Assembly: GCF_024753245.1 (NCBI RefSeq)
Contig: NZ_JANUGX010000011.1
Span: 62,001-126,000, forward strand
DNA: 64,000 nucleotides
Direction of reading: 5' to 3'
From: Massilia norwichensis
Lineage (GTDB): Bacteria > Pseudomonadota > Gammaproteobacteria > Burkholderiales > Burkholderiaceae_D
A program made the translations under genes and the position numbers. The notes under the pieces were generated by a model, which was given only the letters and a program-made list of their open reading frames with translations, was not told the origin of the DNA and did no database searches. Below, one piece after another: positions 35,288-44,345 of this stretch; position 1 is the stretch's first letter; the number at the start of each line of letters is the position of its first letter.

Positions 35288-37153
35288 TCAGATGTCCAGG
35301 TGCGAGATCAGCAGGCGCCGGCGCTCGTTGTCGCCGTCCCCATGCTCGCCGCCATTCTCCTGCCCCAGCGAGATCCCGACCGCCATGATGTCGATGAGGA
35401 GCAGTTGCAGGATGCGCGAGATCATCGACAGGAAGGTGGTCGAATCTTCGCTGTGGTCGACCGCCAGGCAGATGCTGGCCTTCCTCGCCAGCGCCGATTT
35501 GCTGCTGGTGATGGCGATGACGTCGGCGCCGGCCGCGCGCGCGGTATCGACCGCGGCCAGCAGCTCGGGCAGCTGGCCGGTAGTCGAGATCGCGATCACG
35601 ACATCGCCCGGTCCCAGCAGCTCGGCGGCCAGGCTGAAGAGATGCGAGTCGCCGTAGGACGAGGTCGGGATACGGAAGCGGAAGAACTTGTGCTGGCCGT
35701 CCAGCGCCACCACGCGCGAATTCCCCATCGCGTAGAACTCGATGCGCTTGGCGCGGCGCAGGAGTTCGATGGCGCGGTCGATCGAGTTCACGTCGAGCTG
35801 GTCGCGGAATTTCAGGATCGCCGATACGGTGTTGTCGATGACTTTGGCCGACAGATCGTGGGTGCTGTCGGTCATGCGCACCTGGCTGTGGCGCACCGGG
35901 ATGGTGCCGGTCAGGCTGCCCGCGAACTTGAGCTTGAAGTCGGCCAGGCCGGAAAAGCCCAGCGAGCGGCAGAAGCGGATCACGGTCGGCTGGCTGACGT
36001 CGGCCAGCTTCGCGATCTCGGCGATCGGCTCGGACAGCACCTTGCGCGGATGCTCCAGCACCAGGGTCGCGACGCGCTGCTCGGCCGGCGAGAGTTCGTG
36101 CTGCAGGTGCTGCACGCGCTCCATCAGCGTATTCGCGCCGGTGCGGCCGCGCAGGTGTTCGGACAGGATGCTCGCCACGCCGTACAGCGCCGGATTCGGC
36201 GTCATGATCACGTAGGTCGGGATCTGCGCCAGGTAGCTCGAAAAGCGGCCCTTGGCTTCGAAGCGCGTGCGGAACGGCGATGTCTCGAACCACTGCGCCA
36301 CGCGCGGCACGATGCCGCCGCCGATGAAGATGCCGCCGAAGGCGCCGAGCGTGACCGCCAGGTTCGCAGCGGCGCCGCCCAGCATGCCGGCGAAGCACTC
36401 CAGCACCTCCAGGCACAGCGAGTCCTTCTGTTCGAGCGCGCAGCTGACGATGTCGGCGGCGTTGCGCGCGGGGGCATCCACGCCATTCCTCTGCGCCAGC
36501 GCGCGGTAGATGATCTCCATGCCGGGGCCGGAGATCAGGCGCTCGTTCGACACGTGCTGCCACTCGCGCCAGGCGTATTGCAGGATCGCGAATTCGCGCT
36601 CGTCGGCCGGCGCGAAGTTGACGTGGCCGCCTTCGCTGCCGAGGGTGACGAAGCCGTCCACCGTCGGGATCACGCCCGACACGCCCAGGCCCGTGCCCGG
36701 CCCCAGCACGCCGGCGACCGCATGCGGCTGCGGCTTGCCGCCGCCGATCTGCAGCAGGTCTTCCGGCTTGAAGCCCGGCAGCGCCATCGCCAGCGCCGTG
36801 AAGTCGTTCACGATCAGGAGCGTGGTCAGGCCCAGCGCGCGGCGCACCTCGTCGGTCGAGAACTGCCAGTCGCGGTTGGTCATGCGGATGAAATCGCCGC
36901 TGATCGGATTGGCCAGCGCGAAGGCGGCATGGCTGATGCGCACACCGCCAGTCTGCGCCAGGTAGGCGTTCAGCAGCGGCACGATGCCGGGGTAGTCGTC
37001 GCACAGCAGCACGGCGACGTTGCGCAGCACGCCGGGCGCGCTCTCGAGGGCGAAGCGGGCGTGGGTCGCGCCGATGTCGGCCAGCAGGCGTGGACCGTCG
37101 GCGTAGGCGGCGCGGGGTTGCTTCTGTTCGGTGGTGTCGGGCTCAATGGTCAT
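35288..37153 (-). CDS. Bifunctional glucokinase / RpiR (HexR-like) transcriptional regulator, copy 2
   Basis: 621 residues with the same architecture as copy 1: glucokinase (LLADIGATHARFAL, LIVNDFTALAMA, GVLGPGTGLGVS), RpiR HTH and SIS domain (ISTTGQLPELLAA). The HTH segment DVSQPTVIRFCRSLGF is identical to copy 1, so both probably read the same operator, while the termini and parts of the SIS domain have diverged. ATG 37153 is chosen; the longer frame runs into a REP element. It is transcribed alone, with no TGTAGT-type operator seen upstream. Confidence 0.93.
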   Translation of the reverse strand: MTIEPDTTEQKQPRAAYADGPRLLADIGATHARFALESAPGVLRNVAVLLCDDYPGIVPLLNAYLAQTGGVRISHAAFALANPISGDFIRMTNRDWQFSTDEVRRALGLTTLLIVNDFTALAMALPGFKPEDLLQIGGGKPQPHAVAGVLGPGTGLGVSGVIPTVDGFVTLGSEGGHVNFAPADEREFAILQYAWREWQHVSNERLISGPGMEIIYRALAQRNGVDAPARNAADIVSCALEQKDSLCLEVLECFAGMLGGAAANLAVTLGAFGGIFIGGGIVPRVAQWFETSPFRTRFEAKGRFSSYLAQIPTYVIMTPNPALYGVASILSEHLRGRTGANTLMERVQHLQHELSPAEQRVATLVLEHPRKVLSEPIAEIAKLADVSQPTVIRFCRSLGFSGLADFKLKFAGSLTGTIPVRHSQVRMTDSTHDLSAKVIDNTVSAILKFRDQLDVNSIDRAIELLRRAKRIEFYAMGNSRVVALDGQHKFFRFRIPTSSYGDSHLFSLAAELLGPGDVVIAISTTGQLPELLAAVDTARAAGADVIAITSSKSALARKASICLAVDHSEDSTTFLSMISRILQLLLIDIMAVGISLGQENGGEHGDGDNERRRLLISHLDI

Positions 37154-37215
37154 TTCCGTAGAATACCATTGATTGAATGACACCAAAACCGCTAAAACGC
37201 CGTTCCCGCTCCCGC

Positions 37216-37302
37216 CGTCGTCCCCGCGAAGGCGGGGACCCAAGTTTGCATGCGTTTCGACAGCGCCCAGAACCTTGGATCCCCGCCTCCGCGGGGATGA
37301 CG
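37216..37302. repeat. REP-like paired palindrome, copy D
   Basis: GTCGTCCCCGCGAAGGCGGG opens the element and GGATCCCCGCCTCCGCGGGG closes it, with CCAAGTTTGCATGCG in the spacer. It fills most of the gap between the second glucokinase-RpiR start and the MFS stop codon, which lies 2 bases beyond. Confidence 0.8.
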
Positions 37303-37303
37303 G

Positions 37304-38803
37304 CTACTCCGCCTGCGGAGGCTGCGGCGCCGCCGCCCCCTCCACCCGCACCTGCGGCATGAACAGCAGCAGCACCAGCGCCGCCAGCACGATCACGGTG
37401 CCGGCGCCGAAGATATTGGCGATCGCATGGCGGTAGACCTCGCGCAGGGCCGGCGCCAGCACCGTGCCGGAACCCGCCGCGGCGGCCTGGGCGATGCCGT
37501 GTTCCTGCAACTGGTGCGCCAGGATCGCGCCGGAACCGGTCACGCCGAGCAGGCCGCCGAGCGAGCGGAAGAAGGTCAGCATGGCGGTGCCGACGCCGCG
37601 CCGCGCCGGTGCCAGGGCGCTCTGCACGACGATGGTCATGTTCGGCATCACCAGGCCCAGGCCGGCGCCGAGGAAGAAGATCGGCGGCTCGATGAACCAG
37701 TAACCGCGGCCGCTGGCCATGGCCCAGGTCAGCGCGGCAAACGCCGCCACCGCCACCGCCAGGCCCACCACCTGCACTTCCTTGTACTTGTTGGCGCGCG
37801 CCACGGCGCGGCCGATCAGGGCGGAGGCAATGATCATCCCGACCATCATCGGCACCGTCAGCATGCCGGAATGGGCCGGGCTGGCGCCCATCACCAGCTG
37901 GAAGTACAGCGGGAAGAACACGCTCGAACCCATCAGGCCGACGAAGCTCAGCGCCATCACCACGCTGGCCAGGTTGAAGACGCGGTTGCCGAACAGGTCG
38001 GGCGGCAGCACCGGCTCGGCGGCGCGGCGCAGGTGCACCACCAGCCAGGCGCCCAGCACGACCGTCAGCGCGGCGCAGACCTTGATCTCGGGCGCGTCCC
38101 ACGGCCACTCGGTGCCGCCCAGGGCCAGGATCAGCAGCAGCGAAACGATGCTGGTGGTGAGCAGGATGGAGCCGAGGTAATCGATGCGATGGGCGTGCGT
38201 GATGACCGGCTTGCGCAGCGAGCGCGCGATGGCCCAGCTGGCGAAGGCGCCGATCGGCAGGTTGATGAAGAAGATCCAGTGCCAGGACAGCAGGTCGGTC
38301 ATGAAGCCGCCCAGCACCGGCCCGAGCACGCTGGTGACGGCGAACACGATGGCGATCGAACCCTGGCGCTTGGCGCGGTCCTGCGGCGCCACCAGGTCGG
38401 AGATGATGATCTGGGCCAGCGGCATGAAGCCGCCTGCGCCCATGCCCTGGATCGCACGGAACACGATCAGTTGCGTCATGCTGCCGGCCAGGCCGCACAG
38501 CACCGAGCCAAGCAGGAAGGTGGCGAGCGCCGTGAAGATCATCGGCCGCCGGCCGTACTGGTCGGCCATCTTGCCGTACAGGGGCATGGTGGCGGTGGAG
38601 GCCAGCACGTAGGCGGTCACCACCCACGACAAGTGGGCCATGCCACCCAGGTCGGTGACGATGCGCGGCAGGGCCGTGGCGACGATGCTCTGGTCGAGCG
38701 CCCCGAGGCCGAGGACGGCCATCAGGGCGAAGTAGACGGCGCGGATCTCCTTTTCGGTGACCGGCGCCGGGGCGGGTGCGGTGGCGTGCGGATTCTGGGT
38801 CAT
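37304..38803 (-). CDS. MFS drug/H+ antiporter, DHA2 (EmrB-like, 14-TMS) family
   Basis: 499 residues with 14 predicted membrane segments. LDQSIVATALPRIVTDLGG is the DHA2 motif D1, GKMADQYGRRPM the loop 2-3 motif, and GSVLCGLAGSMTQLIVFRAI with GPVLGGFMTD the antiporter motif C region. Such pumps export drugs or lipophilic compounds with proton antiport. It has no adjacent EmrA-like adaptor. The next gene downstream on the same strand is the glucokinase fusion, separated by a REP element, so co-transcription is doubtful. Confidence 0.9.
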   Translation of the reverse strand: MTQNPHATAPAPAPVTEKEIRAVYFALMAVLGLGALDQSIVATALPRIVTDLGGMAHLSWVVTAYVLASTATMPLYGKMADQYGRRPMIFTALATFLLGSVLCGLAGSMTQLIVFRAIQGMGAGGFMPLAQIIISDLVAPQDRAKRQGSIAIVFAVTSVLGPVLGGFMTDLLSWHWIFFINLPIGAFASWAIARSLRKPVITHAHRIDYLGSILLTTSIVSLLLILALGGTEWPWDAPEIKVCAALTVVLGAWLVVHLRRAAEPVLPPDLFGNRVFNLASVVMALSFVGLMGSSVFFPLYFQLVMGASPAHSGMLTVPMMVGMIIASALIGRAVARANKYKEVQVVGLAVAVAAFAALTWAMASGRGYWFIEPPIFFLGAGLGLVMPNMTIVVQSALAPARRGVGTAMLTFFRSLGGLLGVTGSGAILAHQLQEHGIAQAAAAGSGTVLAPALREVYRHAIANIFGAGTVIVLAALVLLLFMPQVRVEGAAAPQPPQAE

Positions 38804-38840
38804 GCGTGTATCTTACGACAAGACCCAGCCCTGCCGCGCT

Positions 38841-39890
38841 TTATGCCGCCAGCGTCGCGCTGTCGATCACGAAGCGGTACTTCACGTCGCCCTTGAGCAT
38901 GCGCTCGTAGGCGGCGTTGATCTCGTCGGCCTTGATCATCTCGATGTCGGCGACGATGCCGTGCTGCGCGCAGAAGTCCAGCATCTCCTGGGTTTCCGGG
39001 ATCCCGCCGATCATCGAACCGGCGATCGCGCGGCGCTTGGTGATCAGGTTGAACACCTGCGGCGACGGGTGCGGCGACTCCGGTGCGCCGACCAGCACCA
39101 TGGTGCCGTCGCGCTTGAGCAGCGTGAGGAAGGCGTCGAGGTCGTGCGGCGCCGCCACCGTGTTGACGATCAGGTCCAGCGATTTTGCGCGCGCGGCCAT
39201 TTCCTCCGCGTTGCGCGAGACGACCACTTCGTGCGCACCCAGCGCATGCGCATCGGCGCGCTTCGATTCCGAGGTGGTGAAGGCGACCACGTGGGCGCCC
39301 ATCGCGCGCGCCAGCTTGATACCCATGTGACCCAGGCCGCCGATGCCGACGATGCCGACCGTCTTGCCGGGACCCGCGTTCCAGTGGCGCAGCGGCGAAT
39401 AGGTGGTGATGCCGGCGCACAGCAGCGGCGCGACGGCGGCCAGCTGCTCTTCCGCGTGCGTCACGCGCAGCACGAAGCGCTCGTGCACGACGATCTTTTC
39501 CGAGTAGCCGCCCAGCGTGTGGCCGGGCGCGTCCGGGGTCGCGCCGTTGTAGGTGCCGACCATGCCGTCGCAGTACTGCTCCAGGCCTTCTTCGCAATCG
39601 GCGCAATGCTGGCAGCTGTCGACCATGCAGCCGACGCCGACCAGGTCGCCGACGCGGTGCTTGTGGACGTGGTCGCCGACGGCCGAGACGCGGCCGACGA
39701 TCTCGTGACCCGGCACGCAGGGGTAGAGGGTGCCGGCCCATTCGCTGCGCACGGTGTGCAGGTCGGAGTGGCAGACGCCGCAGAAGGCGATGTCGATCTG
39801 GACGTCGTGCGGACCCGGCGCGCGGCGGGTAATATCCATCGCTTCGAGCGGCTTGTCGCTGGCGTAGGCGCCGTAGGCTTTTACAGTCAT
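38841..39890 (-). CDS. NAD(P)-dependent zinc alcohol dehydrogenase, second copy
   Basis: 349 residues, same subfamily as the gene at 12.7 kb. Catalytic zinc ligands are Cys40, His62 and Glu63; structural-zinc cysteines are 93, 96, 99 and 107. The Rossmann motif is GIVGIGGLGHMGIKLARAMG. It is likely an aldehyde reductase using NADPH. It is divergent from a LysR gene whose product probably controls it; the shared 127-base gap holds a T-N11-A palindrome. Confidence 0.92.
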   Translation of the reverse strand: MTVKAYGAYASDKPLEAMDITRRAPGPHDVQIDIAFCGVCHSDLHTVRSEWAGTLYPCVPGHEIVGRVSAVGDHVHKHRVGDLVGVGCMVDSCQHCADCEEGLEQYCDGMVGTYNGATPDAPGHTLGGYSEKIVVHERFVLRVTHAEEQLAAVAPLLCAGITTYSPLRHWNAGPGKTVGIVGIGGLGHMGIKLARAMGAHVVAFTTSESKRADAHALGAHEVVVSRNAEEMAARAKSLDLIVNTVAAPHDLDAFLTLLKRDGTMVLVGAPESPHPSPQVFNLITKRRAIAGSMIGGIPETQEMLDFCAQHGIVADIEMIKADEINAAYERMLKGDVKYRFVIDSATLAA

Positions 39891-39967
39891 GGGTTTGCTC
39901 CTTTTTTCGAGCCTGGCATCTTAAAGGCAAAACCGGGGCCGGAACGGTGCCAAAATTGCATGGGCTT

Positions 39968-39982
39968 ATGAATTGTGCTCAT
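39968..39982. promoter_or_regulatory. LysR-type operator between adh and lysR
   Basis: ATGA-N7-TCAT forms an inverted repeat that contains the T-N11-A core (T39969, A39981) typical of LysR-type sites. It lies 36 bases before the lysR ATG and 78 bases before the divergent dehydrogenase start. Confidence 0.5.
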
Positions 39983-40017
39983 GAATCGACCCGGTAATTA
40001 GGATTACACTGTCATCA

Positions 40018-40911
40018 ATGGCCCGCGAAAACATCAACGATATCCTGGTTTTCCTCGCCGTCGCGCGCGAACGCAGCTTCACGCGCGCGGCAGCCAAGCT
40101 CGGCATGACCCAATCGGCGCTCAGCCATATCATCCGCGGGCTCGAAGAACGCCTCGGCGTGCGCCTGCTGACGCGCACCACGCGTAGCGTCTCGCCCACC
40201 GATGCCGGCGAGCGGCTGCTGCAGAACGTCGGGCCGCGCCTGGAAGAGATCGAAGCCGAGATCGCCGCCGTCAGCGACCTGGGCGACAAGCCGGCCGGCA
40301 CGATCCGCATCACCGCCACCGACCACGTGGTCGACACCGTGCTGTGGCCGCGCCTGGCGACTATCCTGCCGCAATACCCCGACCTGCATGTGGAACTCAG
40401 CGCGGATTACCGGATGGTCGACATCGCGGCCGAGCGCTACGACATCGGCGTGCGCTTCGGCGACCAGGTCGAGAAGGACATGATCGCGGTGCGCCTGACG
40501 CCGGACGTGAAGATGGCGATCGTCGGCGCCCCGGCCTACTTTGCACGGCGGCCGGTGCCGGCATCGGTCCAGGACCTCATCAAGCACGACTGCATCAACC
40601 TGCGCCTGGCCAGCAAGGGCGGACTGTATGCCTGGGAGCTGCGCCAGGACGGGCGCGACATCGAGGTGCAGGTGCGCGGGCGGCTGGTCTTCAACGGCAT
40701 CTACCAGATCCTGAATGCGGCGCTCAGCGGCTGCGGCCTGGGCTTCGTGCCGGCCGACCTGGCCGAACCGCACATTCGCGCGGGACAGCTCAAAAGCTTG
40801 ATGGAAGCGTTCTGCCCGAGCTTTCCGGGCCTGCACGCCTACTACCCGAGCCGGCGCCAGAATTCGCGCGCGCTGGCGCTGGTGATCGAGACGATCCGCC
40901 ACAAGGGCTAG
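40018..40911 (+). CDS. LysR-family transcriptional regulator (DsdC/PecT-like CrgA branch)
   Basis: 297 residues. The HTH (1-60) contains FLAVARERSFTRAAAKLGMT and QSALSHIIRGLEERLGVRLL. The effector domain shows DHVVDTVLWPRL and YDIGVRFGDQVEKDMIAVRL, typical of the branch that regulates neighbouring oxidoreductases. It is divergent from the alcohol dehydrogenase gene. The inducer is unknown. Confidence 0.9.
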   Translation: MARENINDILVFLAVARERSFTRAAAKLGMTQSALSHIIRGLEERLGVRLLTRTTRSVSPTDAGERLLQNVGPRLEEIEAEIAAVSDLGDKPAGTIRITATDHVVDTVLWPRLATILPQYPDLHVELSADYRMVDIAAERYDIGVRFGDQVEKDMIAVRLTPDVKMAIVGAPAYFARRPVPASVQDLIKHDCINLRLASKGGLYAWELRQDGRDIEVQVRGRLVFNGIYQILNAALSGCGLGFVPADLAEPHIRAGQLKSLMEAFCPSFPGLHAYYPSRRQNSRALALVIETIRHKG

Positions 40912-40921
40912 GCCCTCGTCA

Positions 40922-41992
40922 TCACGGCATCGCCGCGCGCTTGGCCAGCTCGCTCTTGAGCTGCACGGCGGTCGGCGTCAGGATCGTCAGGAAGGCCGCT
41001 TCGCGTGCGCGGCGGCCGAACTCCCGGCCGCTGGCCCCCAGCAGCGCCCGTCCGCCGAGGGCTTGCAATTCCACCTGCACGGCGCTCGTCGCCAGCTCGA
41101 CCATGCGCAGGCGCAGCTGCAACAGCTCGCCCGGCCGTTCGCGCAGGGCGCCGCTGTCCAGCCCCGTGCACAAGGCCGCCTCATACGCATGCAGCGCCTC
41201 GTCCGCCGCCGCCAGTTCGCCGGCCAGGACGGCCGGCGCGTCATCGAGCGCCTGCCTTGCCGCGCGCAGCGATGCGCGCGCCAGGCCCAGCCCGAGGCCG
41301 CACTGGAAGCCGATGAAGGCCGGGCGGATGCCCGGCAGGAAAACCTTGGCTTGCGGGTGCAGCTGCCAGGACGGGTCGACCGGCACGTCGGCAAGGCGCA
41401 GCGCGCCCGTATTCGTGCCGCGCAGGGCCAGCAGGTCCAGATCCGGCTCGCGCCGCACGCCTGGCGCATCCGAGGGCACGGCGATGACGGCAGGGTTGTC
41501 GCCCTGCTCGTCCCCGGCCGCGAGCGCGACCACGAAACCGCCGGGATGCAGGTTGGTGGCCCATGGCACGCTGCCGTTCAGGCGCATGCCCTCGGGGCCG
41601 GCCGTGCAGGTCGTGCGCAGCCGGTCGAGGCCACCCAGGAATTTCATCGCATTCGACAGGCCGGGCGCACCGGCAAGCTGCCCCTGCTGCAAGGCCGGCA
41701 TGAGCCGCCGGACCAGTTCCCGGTTCGGGCTGGCCAGCACGCATTCGATGAAGGCGCGCTGGGCCCAGAACACGAAGGCGGCGCTGAGCGTGTGCTCGGC
41801 GAGGCCGGCAACGACGCGCACGACCGCACCCAGAGGCGCACCGTCGCCGCCTTCGCTGCGCGGCACGCCGACACCGAACAAACCGGCTTGCGCCAGCTGC
41901 GCGAGCAGCGCGTCGCCGGCGGCAGGCGCCGTGTCGAGCGCTTCCGCACTTCCCTTGAGACTCAGAATCAGCGATTCGTCCAATACTGCCAT
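40922..41992 (-). CDS. Acyl-CoA dehydrogenase-like flavoprotein
   Basis: 356 residues. LLAQLAQAGLFGVGVPRSEG is an acyl-CoA dehydrogenase N-terminal helix bundle start. VPWATNLHPGGFVVALAAGD is the middle beta domain, and the C-terminal helical part (LRMVELATSAVQVELQALGG) lacks the clear catalytic Glu context of fatty-acid enzymes. It may belong to the desulfurisation or flavin-monooxygenase-like branch (DszC/SfnB-type). The substrate is unknown. It is convergent with lysR, 10 bases apart, and alone on its strand. Confidence 0.75.
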   Translation of the reverse strand: MAVLDESLILSLKGSAEALDTAPAAGDALLAQLAQAGLFGVGVPRSEGGDGAPLGAVVRVVAGLAEHTLSAAFVFWAQRAFIECVLASPNRELVRRLMPALQQGQLAGAPGLSNAMKFLGGLDRLRTTCTAGPEGMRLNGSVPWATNLHPGGFVVALAAGDEQGDNPAVIAVPSDAPGVRREPDLDLLALRGTNTGALRLADVPVDPSWQLHPQAKVFLPGIRPAFIGFQCGLGLGLARASLRAARQALDDAPAVLAGELAAADEALHAYEAALCTGLDSGALRERPGELLQLRLRMVELATSAVQVELQALGGRALLGASGREFGRRAREAAFLTILTPTAVQLKSELAKRAAMP

Positions 41993-42158
41993 CGTTCCAC
42001 CCGATATGATTTACCGCACGCATCTTAAGTGAAAACAACATCCATACACAGGGCGAGCGCTTTCTCCGTCCTACAATCGCCCAGGACATGCTCCTATTGG
42101 CGCCCACGGGCAAAGGACTAGCATGGCAGCTATCGATCACCCTGCGAAGGAGTCCATC

Positions 42159-42356
42159 ATGGCTGATAACGAACAGAAATCCCACGAAGGCGCCCTGCCC
42201 CCGGCCACCGGCAAGAACGAAACGGCCCAGGTGCCGCCCGGCTCGAAAACCGGCACCGATTCGCGCCAGAGCACGACCGGCGGCGCCTCGACGGGCGGCC
42301 CCGGCGGCCCGGACGCCGGCAGCGATGCGATGCCGGGCCGCAGCAACGCGCTGTAA
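42159..42356 (+). CDS. Small Gly/Ser/Thr-rich hydrophilic protein
   Basis: 65 residues, MADNEQKSHEGALPPATGKN and then a low-complexity TGGASTGGPGGPDAGSD tail, with no hydrophobic segment. A GGAG ribosome binding site 6 bases upstream supports ATG 42159 rather than ATG 42123. It is probably intrinsically disordered, reminiscent of small stress-induced hydrophilins. No relative is named. Confidence 0.6.
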   Translation: MADNEQKSHEGALPPATGKNETAQVPPGSKTGTDSRQSTTGGASTGGPGGPDAGSDAMPGRSNAL

Positions 42357-42449
42357 GCGCCAAATGGTAGAGCATCAGGCAAACCCGGCCTGCAAAAATC
42401 GGCGAAACGGCGGAAAATAGAGGATTACGTCTTTATCGGATACCTACCC

Positions 42450-43667
42450 ATGTCGGATACCATCTCCTTGCCAGTCCGCCCCCGGGTCGACATCAACCCG
42501 AAGCCGCTCGGCATCGCCCTGCTGCTCATCCTCGCCGGCGCGCTCTGGCTGGCGCAGGCCGTCAGCGTCAAGCAGGCCACCCTGTTCGTGGTCGGCGCCC
42601 TGCTCGGCCTTGCGCTCTACCACGCCGCCTTCGGCTTCACGTCCTCGTGGCGCGTCTTCATCGCCGACGGCCGCGGCGCCGGCCTGCGCGCGCAGATGCT
42701 GATGCTGGCGGTCGGCGTGGCGCTGTTCTTCCCGGCGCTGTCCGCCGGCACCCTGTTCGGCAATCCGGTCACGGGCCTGGTCTCGCCGGCCGGCACCTCG
42801 GTGGTGATCGGCGCCTTCATGTTCGGCATCGGCATGCAGCTGGGCGGCGGTTGCGCCTCCGGCACGCTGTACACGGTCGGCGGCGGCAGCACGCGCATGA
42901 TCGTCACCCTGATCGCCTTCATTACCGGCTCCGTGATCGCCACCGCGCACATGCCGTTCTGGACCTCGCTGCCGCAACTGCAGCCGATCTCGCTGGTGAA
43001 GAGCCTGGGCCTGGGCCCGGCACTGCTGCTCAACTGGCTGGTGTTCGCCGCCATCGCCTTCATCACCGTCGTGGTCGAAAAGCGCCGCCACGGCAAGCTG
43101 GTGGTCCCGAACCTGCCGGCCGACCGCGCCGCCACCTGGCTGCATGGCCCGTGGCCGCTGGTGGCCGGCGCCATCGCGCTGGTGGTGCTCAACTTCGCCA
43201 CGCTCGCGCTGTCCGGCCGCCCGTGGGGCGTGACCTCGGCCTTCGCGCTGTGGGGCGCCAAGGCCGCAGGGGCGATCGGCATCGACACCGCCAGCTGGAC
43301 CTACTGGTCGACCAAGTCGAACGCCGCCGCACTGGCTGCGCCGGTATGGAAGGACGTGACCTCGGTGATGGACATCGGCATCGTGCTCGGCGCGATGCTG
43401 GCGGCCGCGCTCGCGGGCCGCTACGCGCCGAAGTGGCAGCTGCCGCTGCGCTCCTTCATCGCCGCCGTGGTCGGCGGCCTGATGCTCGGCTACGGCGCGC
43501 GTCTGGCCTACGGCTGCAACATCGGCGCCTACTTCAGCGGCATCGTCTCGGGCAGCCTGCACGGCTGGCTGTGGCTGGTGGCGGCGTTTGCCGGCAACGT
43601 GTTCGGCACGCGCCTGCGTCCACTGTTCGGCCTCGAAGTCGAGCGCATCAAGCAGAGCGGCTGCTAA
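42450..43667 (+). CDS. YeeE/YedE family transporter (TsuA-like thiosulfate/sulfur uptake)
   Basis: 405 residues with two fused YeeE/YedE halves and about 9-10 membrane segments. Each half carries the conserved cysteine motif: GGGCASGTLY with Cys135 and AYGCNIGAYFSG with Cys356. In characterised TsuA these cysteines pass thiosulfate through the membrane. The other conserved cysteines of TsuA were not checked. Its stop abuts, without a gap, the stop of the convergent cupin gene. Confidence 0.85.
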   Translation: MSDTISLPVRPRVDINPKPLGIALLLILAGALWLAQAVSVKQATLFVVGALLGLALYHAAFGFTSSWRVFIADGRGAGLRAQMLMLAVGVALFFPALSAGTLFGNPVTGLVSPAGTSVVIGAFMFGIGMQLGGGCASGTLYTVGGGSTRMIVTLIAFITGSVIATAHMPFWTSLPQLQPISLVKSLGLGPALLLNWLVFAAIAFITVVVEKRRHGKLVVPNLPADRAATWLHGPWPLVAGAIALVVLNFATLALSGRPWGVTSAFALWGAKAAGAIGIDTASWTYWSTKSNAAALAAPVWKDVTSVMDIGIVLGAMLAAALAGRYAPKWQLPLRSFIAAVVGGLMLGYGARLAYGCNIGAYFSGIVSGSLHGWLWLVAAFAGNVFGTRLRPLFGLEVERIKQSGC

Positions 43668-44336
43668 CTACGCCTCTACGGCCGGATGCGCCAGGTGTCC
43701 GGTCTTCAGATAAAAGCGCACGCCCTTCTCGCCGGCCGTGAAACCGGGCCGGTCGCCGGGCGGCAGGCGGATCCAGGTGCCGGGCTTGTAGCACCGGCCG
43801 CCATCGACGATGCGGCCTTCGAGCACCAGCAGCTCCGCACCGCCATCGACGTCCGGCAGGAGCATGCGCCCCGCACCCACGCGCTGCAGGGATACCTGCT
43901 CGTCAGCACTCGAGAACAGCGGACACACCATCCGGTCCTCGAAGCGCTGCCAGGCCGAGGCCAGGCGCGTATCGATGCGCACGCGGCTCGCGTCTCCCTG
44001 CGCCATCTGCCTTAACTTCACGAAGATGAGTGCTCCTTCCGCGCTCGACGGCTGGTGCGAGGTCCCGTCCGGATTGCGCAGGTACCAGCCGGCCGGGAAG
44101 TCCCCGGTCTCGTCCGAGAAGGTGCCGTCCAGGACCAGGATCTCCTCGCCGCCCGGATGCTGGTGCGGCGGAAAGCGCGAATCGGGAGCGTAGCGCACGA
44201 TGCTGGTGGCGCGCGCCTTCTCGGCGCCGATCCGGTCCAGCATCAGGCGCTCGACGCCGGCCTGCGGCGAAGCGACCCAGTCATGCTGGCCGGGTTCGAC
44301 GATGGCGCGCTGCGAAAAATCTGCGTTGATGCGCAT
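43668..44336 (-). CDS. ChrR-like double cupin protein
   Basis: 222 residues with two cupin repeats. The first (about 40-110) has the metal-binding pattern FPPHQHPGGEEILVLDGTFS; the second (about 135-220) is degenerate, with GGAELLVLEGRIVDGG. It matches the cupin domain of ChrR anti-sigma factors and related stand-alone proteins. No N-terminal zinc anti-sigma domain and no ECF sigma gene are present, so it is more likely a metal-dependent enzyme or sensor. The start lies 9 bases after the hydrolase stop, suggesting one operon with the two genes upstream. Confidence 0.8.
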   Translation of the reverse strand: MRINADFSQRAIVEPGQHDWVASPQAGVERLMLDRIGAEKARATSIVRYAPDSRFPPHQHPGGEEILVLDGTFSDETGDFPAGWYLRNPDGTSHQPSSAEGALIFVKLRQMAQGDASRVRIDTRLASAWQRFEDRMVCPLFSSADEQVSLQRVGAGRMLLPDVDGGAELLVLEGRIVDGGRCYKPGTWIRLPPGDRPGFTAGEKGVRFYLKTGHLAHPAVEA

Positions 44337-44345
44337 GTGGCTTCC

